In this document: piece after piece, positions 61,848 to 64,000 of the stretch
Numbering within the stretch: the first letter of the stretch is position 1
Layout of the letters: each line of letters opens with the position of its first letter
Source of the DNA: Cerina sp048266425
GTDB taxonomy: Bacteria; Bacteroidota; Bacteroidia; Flavobacteriales; Flavobacteriaceae
Direction: 5' to 3'
Length of the DNA stretch: 64,000 nucleotides
Assembly: GCA_048266425.1 (NCBI GenBank)
Contig: JBLWZN010000013.1
Coordinates: 1-64,000, forward strand
Made by a program: the position numbers and the translations under genes
Notes under the pieces: generated by a model
Databases searched by the model: none
Seen by the model: only the letters and a program-made list of their open reading frames with translations
What the model was told of the DNA's origin: nothing

Positions 61848-62774
61848 ATGAGAAAAATTCTAATTACCTTGATAATGTTACTCGGGGCCGTACATAGTTA
61901 CGGGCAAACTTTGGAGGAACTAAAAGCAGAACAGTCGGCCAAGAAGGATTCTATTGCTGCCATTCAAGGCAGAGTGGATGCAATTCAAGGACAAATAGAC
62001 ACCTTTCCAGGTTGGAAAATTGGGGCATTCGGTACAATCGGTTTAAGTATTTCGGCCGCTGATAATTGGTATTCCAAAGGAACACCCAATCAATCCGCTG
62101 GTAACATCGGCATTAACTTCAATGGTTATGCCAATTTGGACCGGGAAAAGTTTTTCTGGAAAAACAAGACCAACATTAACTTGGGGTGGGTTAAATTGGA
62201 CGACAAGGACAATCCCAATGACAATGATAACTTTGAATCTTCCACGGATATTTTTACGCTTACATCTCTCTATGGCTACAAGTTGAGCGAAAAATTTGCG
62301 GCTTCTGCTTTGGGCGAGTACAGGACTTCGATAATCGACAATTTTAACAACCCAGGATATTTAGATCTTGGTATCGGGGCCACTTGGACACCTATTCAAA
62401 ACTTGGTGGTGGTAATACACCCCTTAAACTACAATATTGTATTTAGTGACGAAGGGGATGTCTACGAATCTTCCCTTGGTACCAAAATTGTAGCAGATTA
62501 CAACAAAAAGTGGGGTGCCTTGAAATACAACACCACCCTTTCCGCTTTTATTAGTTACAAAGGGTCCGACTATTCCAACTGGTCTTGGATAAACTCTTTA
62601 GGATACACTTTTTGGAAGAATATCGGTGCCGGATTTGATTTTGGCCTAAGACAGAGCAAACAGGAGGCGTTGGACTATAACTTGAACACCTTGGGCGATA
62701 CTACCGCCACCTTTGATAATGTGGATAACAAATTGCAGACCTATTGGTTGTTCGGCCTAAACTATAATTTCTAG
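61848..62774 (+). CDS. DUF3078 exported protein, probable outer-membrane beta-barrel
   Basis: A 308-residue protein with signal peptide (ILITLIMLLGAVHSYG). A short coiled-coil-like segment (LEELKAEQSAKKDSIAAIQGRVDAIQGQ) precedes a domain of amphipathic beta strands with aromatic girdle residues, ending in YWLFGLNYNF, a typical terminal barrel strand with final Phe. The strands WKIGAFGTIGLSISAADNWYSKG are the family start. The role is unknown. Confidence 0.8.
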   Translation: MRKILITLIMLLGAVHSYGQTLEELKAEQSAKKDSIAAIQGRVDAIQGQIDTFPGWKIGAFGTIGLSISAADNWYSKGTPNQSAGNIGINFNGYANLDREKFFWKNKTNINLGWVKLDDKDNPNDNDNFESSTDIFTLTSLYGYKLSEKFAASALGEYRTSIIDNFNNPGYLDLGIGATWTPIQNLVVVIHPLNYNIVFSDEGDVYESSLGTKIVADYNKKWGALKYNTTLSAFISYKGSDYSNWSWINSLGYTFWKNIGAGFDFGLRQSKQEALDYNLNTLGDTTATFDNVDNKLQTYWLFGLNYNF

Positions 62775-63288
62775 GAATTGGAGTTTTTTTTCAAACTTAT
62801 AAAAAAAGCCCTGGCGTTTCCGTCAGGGCTTTTTTACAAAGTAGGTTGGTAAAATGGGATTTAAGCTTTTCAGTTAAAATGTTGATCTGGGGAACCAAAC
62901 ACTATATGTTACAGTTTGTGTAAGATTTGGGGCTAAACACTCACTTAATCACATTGTAAATGTAATACGGTTCTTGGGAATGGCTAAATTATTGTTGTGA
63001 ACTCCCCTTGATTTGTTGTTAGAAAAGCCAACGGTACGGTTTGTCCGATGAACGGCATTGTAATTATCGTGTCAATTTAACAAATTAATGGGTCTGGGCC
63101 GATTTTAATGTACCCAGTAACATAAGAAATGAAATCCTTTTCAATTTTTTTTACATTCCTACTGGAACAAGTTTTTGACGGGGACGCTCCCAATAGGACA
63201 AGGAATGCAATTACAAATTGCTATACTTATCCTCAAAGTATAATATTTTCCCCGTATTTTTGAATAGCATTTATCCTAAACCTTTTCT
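62775..63288. other. Gene-free region with a terminator and hemJ promoter
   Basis: After the terminator, about 450 bases contain no credible gene. TATTTTTG at 63255-63262, about 26 bases before hemJ, fits a -7 element. Otherwise the sequence is A+T rich without long dyads that I can detect. Confidence 0.5.
62802..62835 (+). terminator. Strong intrinsic terminator after the SUF region
   Basis: AAAAAAGCCCTG-(10)-CAGGGCTTTTTT: 12-bp stem with A-tract and T-tract, so active on both strands. It lies 28 bases after the DUF3078 stop. Confidence 0.92.
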
Positions 63289-63840
63289 ATGGGAGACTAT
63301 TACAATTATATAAAATCCTTACACCTTATTTTTGTAATTACTTGGTTTGCCGGACTTTTCTATATACCACGCCTGTTTATTTACCACATCGAAGCGACTC
63401 AAAAATCCTCCCCGGAAAAAGAGATCCTGACCCAACAACTAAAACTGATGACCAAACGCTTGTGGTATATCATTACCTGGCCATCCGCCATATTGGCGGT
63501 GCTCTTTGCAAGCTGGCTGCTCATCCTTGTGCCCTCTTGGCTGAGCCAGCCATGGATGCACGTTAAGCTCCTCTTTGTGCTCTTATTGATCTTTTACCAC
63601 CTAAAGACCCACCAGATTTTTAAGCAATTGCAACGGGATGAGGTAAAATATACCTCAAAATTTATGCGAATCTGGAACGAAGGCGCAACCTTGATACTTT
63701 TTGCCATCGTCTTTTTGGCAATATTGAAAAGCACCGTTAACTGGATCTTTGGGGTAATCGGAATCGTGGTCTTGGGAATCCTGTTGATGTTGGGTATTAA
63801 ATTGTATAAACGAATCCGTGATAAAAATCCAAATGCCTAG
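63289..63840 (+). CDS. hemJ: HemJ-type protoporphyrinogen IX oxidase
   Basis: A 183-residue membrane protein of the UPF0093/HemJ family with four or five helices. YIKSLHLIFVITWFAGLFYIPRLFIYH (residues 7-33) has the conserved histidine and the arginine region; KLMTKRLWYIITWP and WNEGATLILFAIVFLAILK follow. HemJ oxidises protoporphyrinogen IX and binds heme. No hemG or hemY is seen in the window, so HemJ probably supplies this step. Its own promoter fits, far from the other heme genes. Confidence 0.85.
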   Translation: MGDYYNYIKSLHLIFVITWFAGLFYIPRLFIYHIEATQKSSPEKEILTQQLKLMTKRLWYIITWPSAILAVLFASWLLILVPSWLSQPWMHVKLLFVLLLIFYHLKTHQIFKQLQRDEVKYTSKFMRIWNEGATLILFAIVFLAILKSTVNWIFGVIGIVVLGILLMLGIKLYKRIRDKNPNA

Positions 63841-63978
63841 ACACGGACAAGGCGTTCCATGGTACAACGTGTAATTCAAAAGGCATTTATTGGCGCGATA
63901 TTTGAAGCCTTCCCCAAAACGCTATTCCTATAGGAAATTTATATCTTTAATACCAAACCTAATCCAGTGTTCAAAAAC

Positions 63979-64000
63979 ATGTCACTTCGTTCCCGGATAT
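63979..64000 (+). CDS. Start of a further gene, cut by the window end
   Basis: ATG at 63979 begins MSLRSRI. This start is familiar from Flavobacteriaceae membrane sensor kinases, but seven codons cannot prove it; only the presence of an open frame is visible. Confidence 0.3.

Overview
The window is a chromosomal segment of a Flavobacteriaceae-type bacterium (Bacteroidota). I infer this from the gene families (DUF3078 and DUF2480 proteins, a hemC-hemD fusion, type-B sdhCAB, the speA-speB-DHS-like operon), from near-absent Shine-Dalgarno sequences, and from promoters of the Bacteroidota form TTG-N19-TAnnTTTG. I saw no rRNA, tRNA, CRISPR array or phage. About 64 protein genes, one decayed gene, several terminators and promoters, and many short palindromic repeats can be supported.

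Layout. 0.3-4 kb: polyamine operon (arginine decarboxylase, agmatinase, deoxyhypusine-synthase-like protein, acidic small protein). 4-9 kb: VOC protein, a RimB-like protease/RimK ligase fusion, a threonine-dehydrogenase-like epimerase, small exported proteins. 9-19 kb: M28 membrane peptidase, CBS protein, pentapeptide and hexapeptide repeat proteins, a YaeR-type VOC protein, serine hydrolase, lipoproteins, esterase and a REP-associated (Y1/HUH) transposase. 19.5-27.3 kb: biotin genes on the minus strand, in transcription order bioF, DUF2007, bioD, bioA, ketoacyl synthase, bioB, then a cupin gene. 27.4-35.3 kb: MATE transporter, ferrochelatase, DUF1460 protein, Ogt, CNNM/CBS protein, a GH3-remnant/beta-lactamase fusion and a DinB protein. 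35.4-43 kb: heme operon hemA, hemCD, hemE, (GNAT), hemF, hemB, facing an AraC regulator with a Fur/Irr-like dyad in its leader. 43-47.3 kb: enoyl-CoA hydratase, exported protein, radical SAM protein, orphan Vsr-like nuclease. 47.4-51.2 kb: sdhCAB with a decayed four-helix-bundle gene inside it. 51.6-54.5 kb: aminopeptidase P, small CxxC protein, thiL. 54.7-62.8 kb: SUF iron-sulfur operon followed by DUF2480 and DUF3078 genes. 63.3 kb: hemJ, then the first codons of a further gene.

Function. The region is mostly cofactor supply: heme (hemA, CD, E, F, B, H and J are all here), Fe-S clusters (SUF), biotin and thiamine diphosphate. BioB, SdhB, the radical SAM protein and possibly HemH would use the SUF product, and SdhC would use heme.

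The most unusual signal is a network of REP-like palindromes of several families around one RAYT transposase gene. Copies lie between genes and also in frame inside genes: two in the biotin-cluster ketoacyl synthase, one each in hemF, the hexapeptide-repeat protein and the RAYT itself. Catalytic residues stay intact where they can be judged.
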